In this document: piece by piece, positions 43,327 to 51,880 of the stretch
Position numbering within the stretch: position 1 is the first letter of the stretch
Layout of the letters: each line of letters opens with the position of its first letter
NCBI GenBank assembly: GCA_964462985.1
Contig: CAYXAA010000017.1
Coordinates: 1-64,000 of the forward strand
Reading direction: 5' to 3'
Source: CAYXAA01 sp964462985
GTDB lineage: Bacteria > Pseudomonadota > Alphaproteobacteria > Rhizobiales > Stappiaceae
Length of the DNA: 64,000 nt
Notes under the pieces: model-generated
What the model was told of the DNA's origin: nothing
The model's input: only the letters and a program-made list of their open reading frames with translations
The model's database searches: none
Made by a program: the position numbers and the translations under genes

Positions 43327-44088
43327 GTGGTGATGCGTGTACTTCTCCTGGCGGGCACGTTGGAGGCGCGCCGGATTGCTGAAGCGTTGGCACAGCGCGA
43401 GGACATCGAAGCTGTTGCCTCTCTTGCCGGAGTCGTTTCCGAGCCGGCCGCACTCCCGATCAAAACCCGAATCGGCGGTTTTGGTGGCGCCGAAGGACTG
43501 CGTCGCTATCTCGAGGTGGAGTCGGTCGATGCCGTGGTCGATGCCACCCATCCCTTCGCTGCCCGGATGAGCATGAATACGGTGGCTGCCTGCGAGGCAG
43601 CTGGTTTGCCGATGCTGCGGCTCGAGCGCCCTCCGTGGCAGCCCGGGCCCGGCGACCGTTGGCAGGAGGTTGCCGATCTCGCTGCAGCAGCGGTGGCGCT
43701 GCCTGAAGGCGCGAGGGCACTGATCGCCGTTGGCCGCAAGGATATTGGCGCGTTTGCCCACCGCCGAGACCTGTGGTGCCTGATGCGGATGATTGAAGCG
43801 CCGGAAGAGGGCGCCGCTCTGCCGCGCGGGATGCTGGTGCTGGGGCGGCCAAGCGCATCGGTCGACGAAGAGGCAGAATTGCTTCGCGCGCATCGAATAG
43901 AGTGGATCGTGGCCAAAAACAGCGGGGGCAGCATCGCTTTCGGCAAGATTGCTGCCGCGCGCAAGCTGGGCCTTCCGGTTGTGCTGGTGCGGCGGCCGAC
44001 GCTACCCGGAGATGCCCCTCTTGTCGGCACAGTCGCTGAAGCACTCGCCTTGCTGGATCGCTGGTGCGCGCAGCGCGCGGTCCGTTAG
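43327..44088 (+). CDS. cobK: Precorrin-6A (cobalt-precorrin-6A) reductase
   Basis: This 253-residue NADPH-dependent reductase acts just after CbiD in corrin synthesis. Landmarks are VLLLAGTLEARRIAEALAQ, VDAVVDATHPFAARMSMNTV, RLERPPWQPGPGDRW and VAKNSGGSIAFGKIAAARKL (the last half of the domain). The GTG at 43327 has GGAGAG 7 bases upstream; the ATG at 43333 is the alternative. Its 3' end overlaps the convergent wecG-like gene by 87 bases. No other cob genes lie in the window. Confidence 0.93.
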   Translation: MVMRVLLLAGTLEARRIAEALAQREDIEAVASLAGVVSEPAALPIKTRIGGFGGAEGLRRYLEVESVDAVVDATHPFAARMSMNTVAACEAAGLPMLRLERPPWQPGPGDRWQEVADLAAAAVALPEGARALIAVGRKDIGAFAHRRDLWCLMRMIEAPEEGAALPRGMLVLGRPSASVDEEAELLRAHRIEWIVAKNSGGSIAFGKIAAARKLGLPVVLVRRPTLPGDAPLVGTVAEALALLDRWCAQRAVR

Positions 44089-44919
44089 CATGGAATTGGC
44101 AGTGCAAGATCCGTTCGCCGAATCTGCCGATTCGACGAAACCGATCCGGGCAAGCATCTCGCGCCGGAGCATCAGCACCCTCCACAGGAAACGGACGATG
44201 CCCACCGTATAGCGCGGACCCAGCCGGCGTGGCTCAAGCAAAAGTCGGAACAGCCATTCGAGCCCACACGCACGCATCAGCTTCGGTGCCCGCGGAACGG
44301 CACCGGCAATGAAGTCGAGCAGAGCACCGACACCGATTGCTACCGGTACCTCCACTTCATCGCGGATCTGGTTGATAATGGATTCCTGTCTCGGATTTCC
44401 CATGGCCACCAATAGGAGGTCCGCCCGCGCCTCGTTGATGCCAGCGACGATCGAGCCGGTCGCCTCGGGATCGAAGTATCCGTGATGATAGCCGGCGATC
44501 ACGTGCTGCGGATAGGTCTCGGTCAACGCCGCCGCCGCGGCCTGGACGACCGCGGGCTTGGCGCCGAGAAGGTATATCCGCAGCCCCGGCGACGCTGCTT
44601 TGAGCAGAGCCGGTACGAAGTCGGTACCGTTCAGGTTTTCGGGAAACCCGTGCCCTTCGAGAGCGAGGGCGGCGATGTGGGCGCCAAGACCATCGTTGAG
44701 TACGCGGAAGCGATCTAGCGTTTGGGCGTAAGAGGGATCCTCCATTGCCATCAGCAGCGCGTGGGCATTGGCGAAGGCAACAGAGATCTTCGTTCTTGTT
44801 TGCAGACAGTACAGCAGATCTCCGATCGCCTCGTCTCGCGTCTGTCTGACAACGCGCACCGGACCGATGATCGCCTCGAGCGGCCGAGCCAAGGGTGCCG
44901 CCTCCTTAGAAACCGCCAT
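44002..44919 (-). CDS. WecG/TagA/CpsF family glycosyltransferase
   Basis: This 305-residue family GT26 enzyme of the type that transfers a UDP-sugar to an undecaprenyl-linked primer at the inner membrane has FANAHALLMAMEDPSYAQTL, RVLNDGLGAHIAALALEG, NLNGTDFVPALL, LLLVAMGNPRQESIINQI and GVGALLDFIAGAVPRAPKL, all standard. The ATG at 44919 is preferred to a GTG at 44925. The C-terminal 29 residues are encoded antisense to cobK. It is divergent from the GumC-like gene and probably adds an early sugar of the repeat unit. Confidence 0.88.
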   Translation of the reverse strand: MAVSKEAAPLARPLEAIIGPVRVVRQTRDEAIGDLLYCLQTRTKISVAFANAHALLMAMEDPSYAQTLDRFRVLNDGLGAHIAALALEGHGFPENLNGTDFVPALLKAASPGLRIYLLGAKPAVVQAAAAALTETYPQHVIAGYHHGYFDPEATGSIVAGINEARADLLLVAMGNPRQESIINQIRDEVEVPVAIGVGALLDFIAGAVPRAPKLMRACGLEWLFRLLLEPRRLGPRYTVGIVRFLWRVLMLRREMLARIGFVESADSANGSCTANSMLTDRALRAPAIQQGECFSDCADKRGISG

Positions 44920-45183
44920 TTCCACACTCTGTGCTAGGCTTCAGCGAGCCTTTGGGGTTCTGCGATATTAAACTGAACGAAAGATGTCTGTTCGCCGCAA
45001 AAATTTCACGAACGACCTTTCGGCAGGATGAACGAATTCTTAATTTTTCCTTACCATGGGCGGTTCTTGATGACTTGTTAACCATGATCGGCAAAGGATA
45101 GATGGAGCCGGAACGCGAGCGGAACAAGTCCCCTATCAGTCGGGTGCACTCGTCCGGATCTGGCCCGCGAAAATTGGACCATC
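44920..45183. promoter_or_regulatory. Divergent, AT-rich control region of the polysaccharide cluster with CtrA-like half-sites
   Basis: This 264-base region separates the wecG-like and gumC-like genes. It holds TTAA-N7-TTAC at 45040-45054 (one mismatch from the CtrA consensus TTAA-N7-TTAA) and TTAACCAT at 45078-45085, a CtrA-type half-site. No clear sigma70 promoter pair was identified. CtrA control is inference. Confidence 0.3.
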
Positions 45184-47190
45184 ATGGTAGTCGACATCCT
45201 GCAGGTTCCCGGCATCTTGATGCGGCGTCTCGGCTGGCTGATCGCGTGCGCCGGGGTATGCGTCTTATTGGCGCTCATCTACCTTCTGCTGCAGACGCCG
45301 ACCTATCGCGCCACCGCCGAACTTCTGGTTGATCCCCAAGGCTTACAGATCGTCGGCAAGGACATCGTCGCAACCGATGGCTCCGGTGCGCTCGAGCGCA
45401 GCAATGTCGACAGCCAGATCTACGTGATTTTATCCAACAGCGTGCTCGACAATGTCGTAAAGAAGCTGGATCTGGAGAATGATCCCGATCTCGCCGCCAA
45501 GGGCATTCGCACGCGGTTGTTGGGGAGAGATTCGGCCGATCTCACAGCGCAGGAGCGCCGCGCGGCGGCGATCGCCGCCCTCAGGCAGCGGCTGCAGGTC
45601 CTGCGTGTCGGTCAGAGCTTCGTCTTCAACATCGTTGCGTCCCACCCCGACCGTGACAGGGCGGCGAACATCGCCAACGCGACGGCCGAGGCCTATCTGG
45701 AAGAACAGCGTGCGACGCGAGCGGACGCTGCCATGCGCACCAGCCTGGCGCTGCAACTTCAGGCTGAAGACCTCAAGAACCGACTCGAACAGGCGGAGGC
45801 GGCGGTGGAATCGTTCAAGGCGAGCCGCGGCCTGATCAGCACGGGAGCGCGCGGCTCCGTCACCGACCAGCAGCTCCAAGACTACAATACCCAGCTCGTC
45901 ACCGCCCAGGTCGAACTGGAGCGCGCCCGCACCCGATACGACCAGATCCGGGCTCTAACCGCCTCTGATATCGAGTCCGGGGCGCTTCCGGAGAGCCTGC
46001 TGTCCTCAACCATCGGTTCGCTTCGCGCCCAGTACGCCCGGATCGCAGAGCAACGGGCACAGGCTGCCACAATCTACGGCGCCAACCACCCGCAGATGCG
46101 CGAGCTTGACGCACAGGTCGCCAATGCGAGCCGCTTGATCGAGCAGGAGCTGCAGCGCATCCGCCGATCGATTCAGAGCGAGTTCGAGCGCGCAAGTGCC
46201 AATGTCGCCGCCATCGAAAGCCAAGCCGATCAACTAAAGCGCGTCAGCGTGGATCAGGGCAAGGCGCAGATCGAACTGCGCCGACTAGAAAGCGAGGCAA
46301 GTGCCCTGCGGGCGGTGTATGATTCATTTCTGGTGCGCGCCAAGGAACTGGCGGAGCAGCAGGATATCGACACCAGCAATTCCCGCGTCATCTCCGCTGC
46401 AGTGCCGCCGTCGTCGCCGGTGGGGCCATCCAAGATCATGGTTCTCGGCGCCGCCGCACTGTTCGGCGTGACACTCGCGAGCGTCGCCGCCGTCGGCGTG
46501 GAGCTGCTCGGCGGCCGCATCGTCAATCCACGCGAGCTGGTCGACCGCACCGGGGTGCCGATGATCGCCGCGGTGCCGAGGCCAGACCGCCGCCGGTCAG
46601 GCGCATCGTCCCGACTCCGGCGCCTCGTGCCGGGAGCGGTAGGCGGCGAGGTCGACGCCGCCTCCAACCGTCAGCTTGCGGTGATGCGCATCGCCTATGT
46701 GCTGCGCCACGCCTTTGCCGAGGAGCGTTCCGCCAACGTCCTGATCCTGTCGCCGGGGCGTCTGGACGGCATGTCCGACCTGACCCGCGCCGTCGCCGCC
46801 AGCCTCGAAGACATGGGCGAGTCCGTGCTCTACGCCACCGCCATGGCGCGCCCGCCGCTCGCTGCTGCAACGGGCAGGCGGCAGCGTTTGTCGATGCAGC
46901 GCCGGGTGCAGTCGAGCAGCGAACCCAGATCGCTGTCGCAGGTTCTCACCGTCGAAGGCCCGACCTCCGCCGGGGCGTTTGTCGAAGGGACCCAAGGCGA
47001 CGAGTTCCTGATCATCGACGGCGGCTCGGCGCTGGAGAATCCCGTGCTTCCGGTACTGCTGCGCTATTGCGACGCGATCCTGCTCGTTTCCGAGACCGGC
47101 GGCAGCCGGCGCGCCGACATTGAAGCGACCCTCACCCTTCTGCAGCCATGGCAGGACCGGATGCTCGGCCATGTGGTCTTCGACGCCTAA
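45184..47190 (+). CDS. GumC/Wzc-like polysaccharide co-polymerase with degenerate tyrosine-kinase domain
   Basis: This 668-residue inner-membrane protein sets chain length and links polymerisation to export. The N-terminal Wzz domain has a membrane segment at about 16-37 followed by PTYRATAELLVDPQG. Long coiled-coil periplasmic helices (about 170-390) and the GNVR-type region VYDSFLVRAKELAEQQ come next. PSSPVGPSKIMVLGAAALFG starts the second membrane segment. The cytoplasmic part (about 510-668) has the shape of a BY-kinase, but the P-loop is ILSPGRLDGMSDLT, without GKS/T, and there is no tyrosine-rich tail. It should therefore not be an active kinase. Confidence 0.87.
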   Translation: MVVDILQVPGILMRRLGWLIACAGVCVLLALIYLLLQTPTYRATAELLVDPQGLQIVGKDIVATDGSGALERSNVDSQIYVILSNSVLDNVVKKLDLENDPDLAAKGIRTRLLGRDSADLTAQERRAAAIAALRQRLQVLRVGQSFVFNIVASHPDRDRAANIANATAEAYLEEQRATRADAAMRTSLALQLQAEDLKNRLEQAEAAVESFKASRGLISTGARGSVTDQQLQDYNTQLVTAQVELERARTRYDQIRALTASDIESGALPESLLSSTIGSLRAQYARIAEQRAQAATIYGANHPQMRELDAQVANASRLIEQELQRIRRSIQSEFERASANVAAIESQADQLKRVSVDQGKAQIELRRLESEASALRAVYDSFLVRAKELAEQQDIDTSNSRVISAAVPPSSPVGPSKIMVLGAAALFGVTLASVAAVGVELLGGRIVNPRELVDRTGVPMIAAVPRPDRRRSGASSRLRRLVPGAVGGEVDAASNRQLAVMRIAYVLRHAFAEERSANVLILSPGRLDGMSDLTRAVAASLEDMGESVLYATAMARPPLAAATGRRQRLSMQRRVQSSSEPRSLSQVLTVEGPTSAGAFVEGTQGDEFLIIDGGSALENPVLPVLLRYCDAILLVSETGGSRRADIEATLTLLQPWQDRMLGHVVFDA

Positions 47191-48544
47191 GGCGCAGGCT
47201 GGTCCGCGCCGACCTGCCGAGTTCGCGGTCATGCAGCCGCGCAGTTACGATGGTTTGTGGTCCCTGGCTCTGCATGGGGTGCTGATCGGAGCACTGGTCT
47301 TCAACTTTCTGCTGTGCTTCGTGAACACCCGCATCATGCCGGTGGGCAACAGCCACGTGGTGCTGGCGGAAATGGCGCTGATCGCAACCGCCGCCGTTCT
47401 TGCGCTCGACCGCCGGCCCGGCTTCTACATGCTGCTGGCCCTCTATCTTACGTACATGCTGCTTGTTCTCGCGCTACGCGGCGTGCTCGACCCCAAGTCC
47501 GTGCGTGACGGCCTGATCCCGATCGTTTTCTATTTCCTGGGCCGGAGAATTCCCGATCTTGGCGTGGTCGACCGGATCGTGCTGGCTTCGGCCGGGATCG
47601 TCGTTGCAGTCGGGCTGTTCGAATACCTGGCCCTTGACCTCTTCGTCGCCAATTTCAACATCATCGACTACTACATCGCCCGCGGCACCGTGAGAGAGGG
47701 CGAGTTCTTCGACGACGGCTCCGGCCTGTTCATCTCCGGCATGCGGCCGGGAGGGCGCAACATCCTGTCATTCCTCGGCGATCACCGCATCTCCTCGGTG
47801 TTCCTCGAGCCGGTCTCGATGGGGAACTTTGGCGCCTTCCTCGCTCTGTGGGCGTTGTTTCGCACGGACATGAGGCATCGGAGCCTGCTGTTTGCTGCGG
47901 CCGCGGCGGTGATCATCCTTGGCGACGCCCGCTTCGGCATGTTCGTCTGCTTCGCCTACGCCGGTGTGGTCCTCACCTATCGTTTCGTGCCGCCGTTGAT
48001 CTGGTGGCTGCTGCCGGCTCTGATTGCCTTTGCGCTCGTGCTTTATGCCGGTACCAGTCCGCTGCTTGTCTGGGAGGACAACCTGTCCGGCCGTATGCTG
48101 AGCTCGGGCCGGATGTTGATCAATCTCGGCTGGGCCGGCGTGTTCGGTGTCTCCACCTCCGGCGAGTTCGTTGCCGATTCCGGCTATGCCTACTCGCTGG
48201 ACCAGATCGGCCTAATTGGAATTGTGTTCCTCTGGACCATGATGCTGGCAGCGCCTGTACGGTCCAGGGAGGTGTGGCGACTGCGCGCCCTGATCGTAAC
48301 CTATGTCTGCCTGCTGATGGTGGTCAGCAACTCACTCTACTCGATCAAGACGGCTGCACTGCTATGGCTTTGTGTCGGTGCGGCCGACGTCTGGCCGGGG
48401 ACAGCGGCCCGCGAGACACCGGCCTCACCGACAAATCCTAGCGGTCCGCAAGGGAGGGGCAAGGATGCTCCGCCCCCCTCCCGTTTGCAGCAACGAGTGC
48501 GCGAAGCTGTCTCCGGTCGCCGGCACCAGTCGGCTGCACGTTGA
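47171..48544 (+). CDS. O-antigen ligase/polymerase-like membrane protein (probable Wzy)
   Basis: The product (about 457 residues, or 437 from the ATG at 47231) has about ten to eleven membrane segments and a large loop after segment 5 (DDGSGLFISGMRPGGRN, DHRISSVFLEPVSMG). The EPVSMG-type segment resembles polymerases of rhizobial exopolysaccharides. It probably joins flipped repeat units in the periplasm. It follows the GumC-like gene, either overlapping it by 20 bases or 40 bases after it. The hydrophilic, Pro/Gly-rich C-terminal tail is encoded antisense to the GH5 gene over 107 bases. Confidence 0.75.
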   Translation: MWSSTPKAQAGPRRPAEFAVMQPRSYDGLWSLALHGVLIGALVFNFLLCFVNTRIMPVGNSHVVLAEMALIATAAVLALDRRPGFYMLLALYLTYMLLVLALRGVLDPKSVRDGLIPIVFYFLGRRIPDLGVVDRIVLASAGIVVAVGLFEYLALDLFVANFNIIDYYIARGTVREGEFFDDGSGLFISGMRPGGRNILSFLGDHRISSVFLEPVSMGNFGAFLALWALFRTDMRHRSLLFAAAAAVIILGDARFGMFVCFAYAGVVLTYRFVPPLIWWLLPALIAFALVLYAGTSPLLVWEDNLSGRMLSSGRMLINLGWAGVFGVSTSGEFVADSGYAYSLDQIGLIGIVFLWTMMLAAPVRSREVWRLRALIVTYVCLLMVVSNSLYSIKTAALLWLCVGAADVWPGTAARETPASPTNPSGPQGRGKDAPPPSRLQQRVREAVSGRRHQSAAR

Positions 48545-49505
48545 GTGGCTCGTCGGCCGACCACCAGTCGCCGGCGACCCAGTAGGTCCAGCCAATCCAG
48601 ACATCGCGGTTGGTCGAGACGACGTCGACCATCTTCGCAAGTCCGTCGACGCAGGCTGGCGCTTCGCTAGCGCCGAACTCACCGAGGAACCCGCGTTTTC
48701 GATGTGTCTTCAGCCAGGCCGTGAAGCGCTCCAGCGCGGCAACCGCATCGTCAGCGCGTGGACAATCGGCATGGGTCCCGGAAAAGTCCTCATCAAGATA
48801 CTGGTGCACCTCGTAGGCATAATTGTCCGCGACGTCCTTGACGCCCAGCATCACCGTACCGTTGGAACCATCCGCAAGCGCACGCTCCCAGCTATGCGCC
48901 CCGGACCAGATCGTACCCGGCACCAGTACGAGGTTGCGGGCGCCTGCGAGCCGGATCGCAACGATCGCTGCATTTGCGGCGGCAAGCCAGTCCGGTGCCG
49001 TTAGGTCGTATGGCTCGTTCATCAGGCCGAAGATGACGTCCGTGTCTCCCGCGAAGACCGCGGCGAGCCGGCCCCAGAAGTCGGCAAAGGCGTGGACCGG
49101 GACGGCTGTCGAGCCGATTCGATCCTGTCCGAAGTAACCGTAGTTGTGGGGGTCGAGGATCGGACGCATGCCGTATCGGCGGATCAGCGCCACGGCCTCG
49201 CGCAGCCTCTCCAGCTCGCCCTCGTCGAGTTCAGCATCAAGCGCCGGTTGCAGCCGCTCCCACCGGAACGGCAGTCGTACCGCGTTCATTCCCTTGGCGG
49301 AGAAATAGGCGACCGTGGCTTCCGACGGATAGGTGTAGTCTGTGCCGGGTATCCCGTCATTCTCGCCGAATTCGGCCCCGGACAGGTTGATCCCGCGCAG
49401 GCACGCGGTGCTATCGGCGGCCGGGGCAGGTGGGATTGCGCTGCAGACCATCAAGAATGCGGCGGTGAGCCGCGATAGGCTCCGCCTCTTGCGCGCTGTC
49501 TTCAT
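48438..49505 (-). CDS. Secreted glycoside hydrolase family 5 (endoglucanase-like)
   Basis: The 355-residue product has a signal peptide of about 29 residues (MKTARKRRSLSRLTAAFLM... ending PAPAA). The GH5 barrel shows LRGINLSGAEFGEND, NAVRLPFRWERLQP, DPHNYGYF, acid/base Glu in FGLMNEPYDL and nucleophile Glu in FLGEFGASE; GWTYWVAGDWW follows. It could trim the cluster's own polymer or act on cellulose-like glucans. The start at 49505 has GGGGG 5 bases upstream. It lies on the strand opposite to its neighbours, overlapping the polymerase gene tail. Confidence 0.88.
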   Translation of the reverse strand: MKTARKRRSLSRLTAAFLMVCSAIPPAPAADSTACLRGINLSGAEFGENDGIPGTDYTYPSEATVAYFSAKGMNAVRLPFRWERLQPALDAELDEGELERLREAVALIRRYGMRPILDPHNYGYFGQDRIGSTAVPVHAFADFWGRLAAVFAGDTDVIFGLMNEPYDLTAPDWLAAANAAIVAIRLAGARNLVLVPGTIWSGAHSWERALADGSNGTVMLGVKDVADNYAYEVHQYLDEDFSGTHADCPRADDAVAALERFTAWLKTHRKRGFLGEFGASEAPACVDGLAKMVDVVSTNRDVWIGWTYWVAGDWWSADEPLNVQPTGAGDRRQLRALVAANGRGAEHPCPSLADR

Positions 49506-49620
49506 ACCGCCCCCCGCTCGAGCCTTGTATAGCCTTGGCTGCCGACGCAGCCGGAAAAGTTCAACCATTTATACACACGTGACGCCGATAACCGAGCAGT
49601 CGCGTAGCCGGAGGAGGGTG

Positions 49621-50655
49621 ATGAAGGCGGCCATCGTGAGTGGAAGCTGGCCACCGGAGCGCTGTGGCGTCGGGGATTATTCGGCGCAGCTCGTCCGGCA
49701 TCTGGAGGAGATCGGCATTGACGTCGCTGCCGTAACGATGGACGACTGGTCTACCCTGCGGGCCCTCGGCTACCGCCGTGTTCTCAATGACCTTCGCCCG
49801 GACGTGGTGCATGTGCAGTACCCGGCGGTCGGCTACGGTCGCTCGCTGCTTCCCGCACTCACGCCTTTCTTGCAGTCCGGAACGCCGCTCGTTGTCACCT
49901 TGCACGAATACTCGCTGTTCAAGCCTTATCGCCGCCCGTGGTTCGCGCCCTACGCGGCGCGGGCAGTGGCCCGGCTCTTTTCCAGGCAGGCCGAATGCGA
50001 AGCCTTTGCCGCGGCCTTTCCCCGGCGCCGCGGCAAGGACCATGTTGTGGCGATCGGAAGCAACATCCCAGCCGGCACCGCCCCGGCGCGGGCGCGGCGT
50101 ATCGTCTTCTTCGGCCTGTTCTGGCCCGGCAAGGGGCTCGACCGCGTGTTCGACCTTGCAGAGGCCATCCGTTCGGGCGCCAAAGCGCTGGAACTGCATG
50201 TCGTTGGCGCACCGGTGTCCGGCTTTCCGGACTATGCCGCACAGATACGTGCACGCTGCCGTGACCTCGGGATCACACTGCACGAAGGTCTGCCTCCGGA
50301 AGCGGTGGCCGATCTGCTCGCCGGCTCGCGATTTGCCTATCTGCCCTTCCCGGAGGGGGCGGATGAGCGGCGGGGTTCGCTTGCTGCCGTCGTGGTCAAC
50401 GGCTGCATCACCTTCACGGGCCACGGCGCACAGACACCGGACTGGCTCAAGGAGGCGACGGTCGGCCTGACGAGGCCGTCGGAGGTTCTTCAAGCCATCG
50501 AAGCGCTTCTCGCGCAGCCCGATGCTGAAGAAGCGATGCGCGATCGGGTTCGGCTTGCCGCCCGGCGTTACGACTGGACAGCCATCGCTGAGCGCCATGT
50601 CGAAATCTATCGCGAGGCGATGTCTTTGCGTCGGAGCAGGGCAGGACGATCATGA
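49621..50655 (+). CDS. GT4-type glycosyltransferase
   Basis: This 344-residue GT-B glycosyltransferase, cytoplasmic or membrane-associated, has SWPPERCGVGDYSAQLVRHL (typical family 4 start), PDVVHVQYPAVGYG, VVTLHEYSLF and IVFFGLFWPGKGLDRVF. Donor and acceptor are unknown. The ATG at 49621 has a strong GGAGGAGGGTG site. Its stop overlaps the next glycosyltransferase start (ATGA), so the two are coupled. Confidence 0.85.
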   Translation: MKAAIVSGSWPPERCGVGDYSAQLVRHLEEIGIDVAAVTMDDWSTLRALGYRRVLNDLRPDVVHVQYPAVGYGRSLLPALTPFLQSGTPLVVTLHEYSLFKPYRRPWFAPYAARAVARLFSRQAECEAFAAAFPRRRGKDHVVAIGSNIPAGTAPARARRIVFFGLFWPGKGLDRVFDLAEAIRSGAKALELHVVGAPVSGFPDYAAQIRARCRDLGITLHEGLPPEAVADLLAGSRFAYLPFPEGADERRGSLAAVVVNGCITFTGHGAQTPDWLKEATVGLTRPSEVLQAIEALLAQPDAEEAMRDRVRLAARRYDWTAIAERHVEIYREAMSLRRSRAGRS

Positions 50656-51839
50656 CGGCGGCAGCGACCTCCGCCGAGACCGCAATGCAGCGAATGAATA
50701 CGCTGGTGGTCCACGTGGTGCGTCAGTTCGCGCCGGGACTAGGCGGCCTTGAAGACGTCGTGCTCAACCTCGCGCGCCTCCAGGTTCGCCGCGGGCTCCG
50801 CGTTCGTGTCGTCACGCTGGACCGGCTGTTCACCCGCCTCGACGCGCGGCTGCCGTCACACCAGAACCTTCACGGCATCGAGGTCGTCCGCATTCCCTTT
50901 CGCGGCAGCCGCCGCTACCCTTTGGCGCCCGCCGTGCTGCGTCACATCGCCGATGCCGACATCGTCCATGTTCATGCGGTCGATTTTTTCTTCGACGCGC
51001 TGGCCTGGACCCGGTGGTGGCATGGCCGGCCCCTGGTGGCGACCACCCATGGCGGCTTCTTCCACACGACCGCCCATGCCTGGTTGAAGCGGATCTGGTT
51101 CAACACGATGACCCGCCTTTCCGCACGGGCCTACCAGGCGATCGTCTGCTGCAGCGAAAGCGACCTCGCCCTGTTCTCGCAGGTCGCCAAAGACCGTTGT
51201 CGCTTGATCGAGAATGGTGTCGACATCAACAAGTTCGCCGGCCGTGGTGCCCTCCGGCCGGAAAAGCGCATCGTCACCATCGGCCGCTTCTCGGTGAACA
51301 AGCGCCTCGACCTCCTGATCGCTGCAGTGGCGGAGCTGGTGCGGCGCGATCCCGCGTGGCGGCTCGACATCGTCGGGGCGGAGTCAGACCTGTCGGCCGG
51401 GGAGGTGGAGCGCCTGATCGTGGCGGCTGGGATCACTTCTTCGGTCGGACTGCACGTCGGGCCTAGCGACGCCGAAATTGCTGGCCTCCTAGGCAGGGCT
51501 TCCCTGTTCGCCTCCGCGTCCGACTATGAAGGTTTCGGCCTCGTTGCAATCGAGGCCATGAGCGCCGGTCTCCTCCCCGTTCTCGCCCCTAATGCCGCGT
51601 ACCGGGCGCTGGCGTCACGCCACGGCGATGTCGTGCTCACAGACTTCACAGACCCGATCGGAGTTGCCGACGCCGTACTGAAGGCCTTTGATGAAGTCGC
51701 TGAAAACGGGGAAGCCTTGCGCGGCCGCCTAATTGCCGACGCCGAGCGCTACTCGTGGTCGGCGGTCGCGGAGGCCTATGGATCGTGCTACGGCACGGTT
51801 CTGGGAAAGGCCGGTCACAGCGTTCGCCCGCGAGACTGA
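50652..51839 (+). CDS. GT4-type glycosyltransferase
   Basis: This 395-residue retaining GT-B enzyme has FAPGLGGLEDVVLNLARLQV, DIVHVHAVDFFFDAL, VATTHGGFFHTTAHAWLK, IENGVDINKFAG and RIVTIGRFSVNKRLDLLIAA. The nucleotide-sugar motif is ASDYEGFGLVAIEAMSAG (EGFGL...E). It probably adds a further sugar to the repeat unit. It converges on the deacetylase gene. Confidence 0.88.
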   Translation: MTAAATSAETAMQRMNTLVVHVVRQFAPGLGGLEDVVLNLARLQVRRGLRVRVVTLDRLFTRLDARLPSHQNLHGIEVVRIPFRGSRRYPLAPAVLRHIADADIVHVHAVDFFFDALAWTRWWHGRPLVATTHGGFFHTTAHAWLKRIWFNTMTRLSARAYQAIVCCSESDLALFSQVAKDRCRLIENGVDINKFAGRGALRPEKRIVTIGRFSVNKRLDLLIAAVAELVRRDPAWRLDIVGAESDLSAGEVERLIVAAGITSSVGLHVGPSDAEIAGLLGRASLFASASDYEGFGLVAIEAMSAGLLPVLAPNAAYRALASRHGDVVLTDFTDPIGVADAVLKAFDEVAENGEALRGRLIADAERYSWSAVAEAYGSCYGTVLGKAGHSVRPRD

Positions 51840-51880
51840 GCGACTCGCACGGCACCCGTCTGACGGTAATCCGCTGCCCT

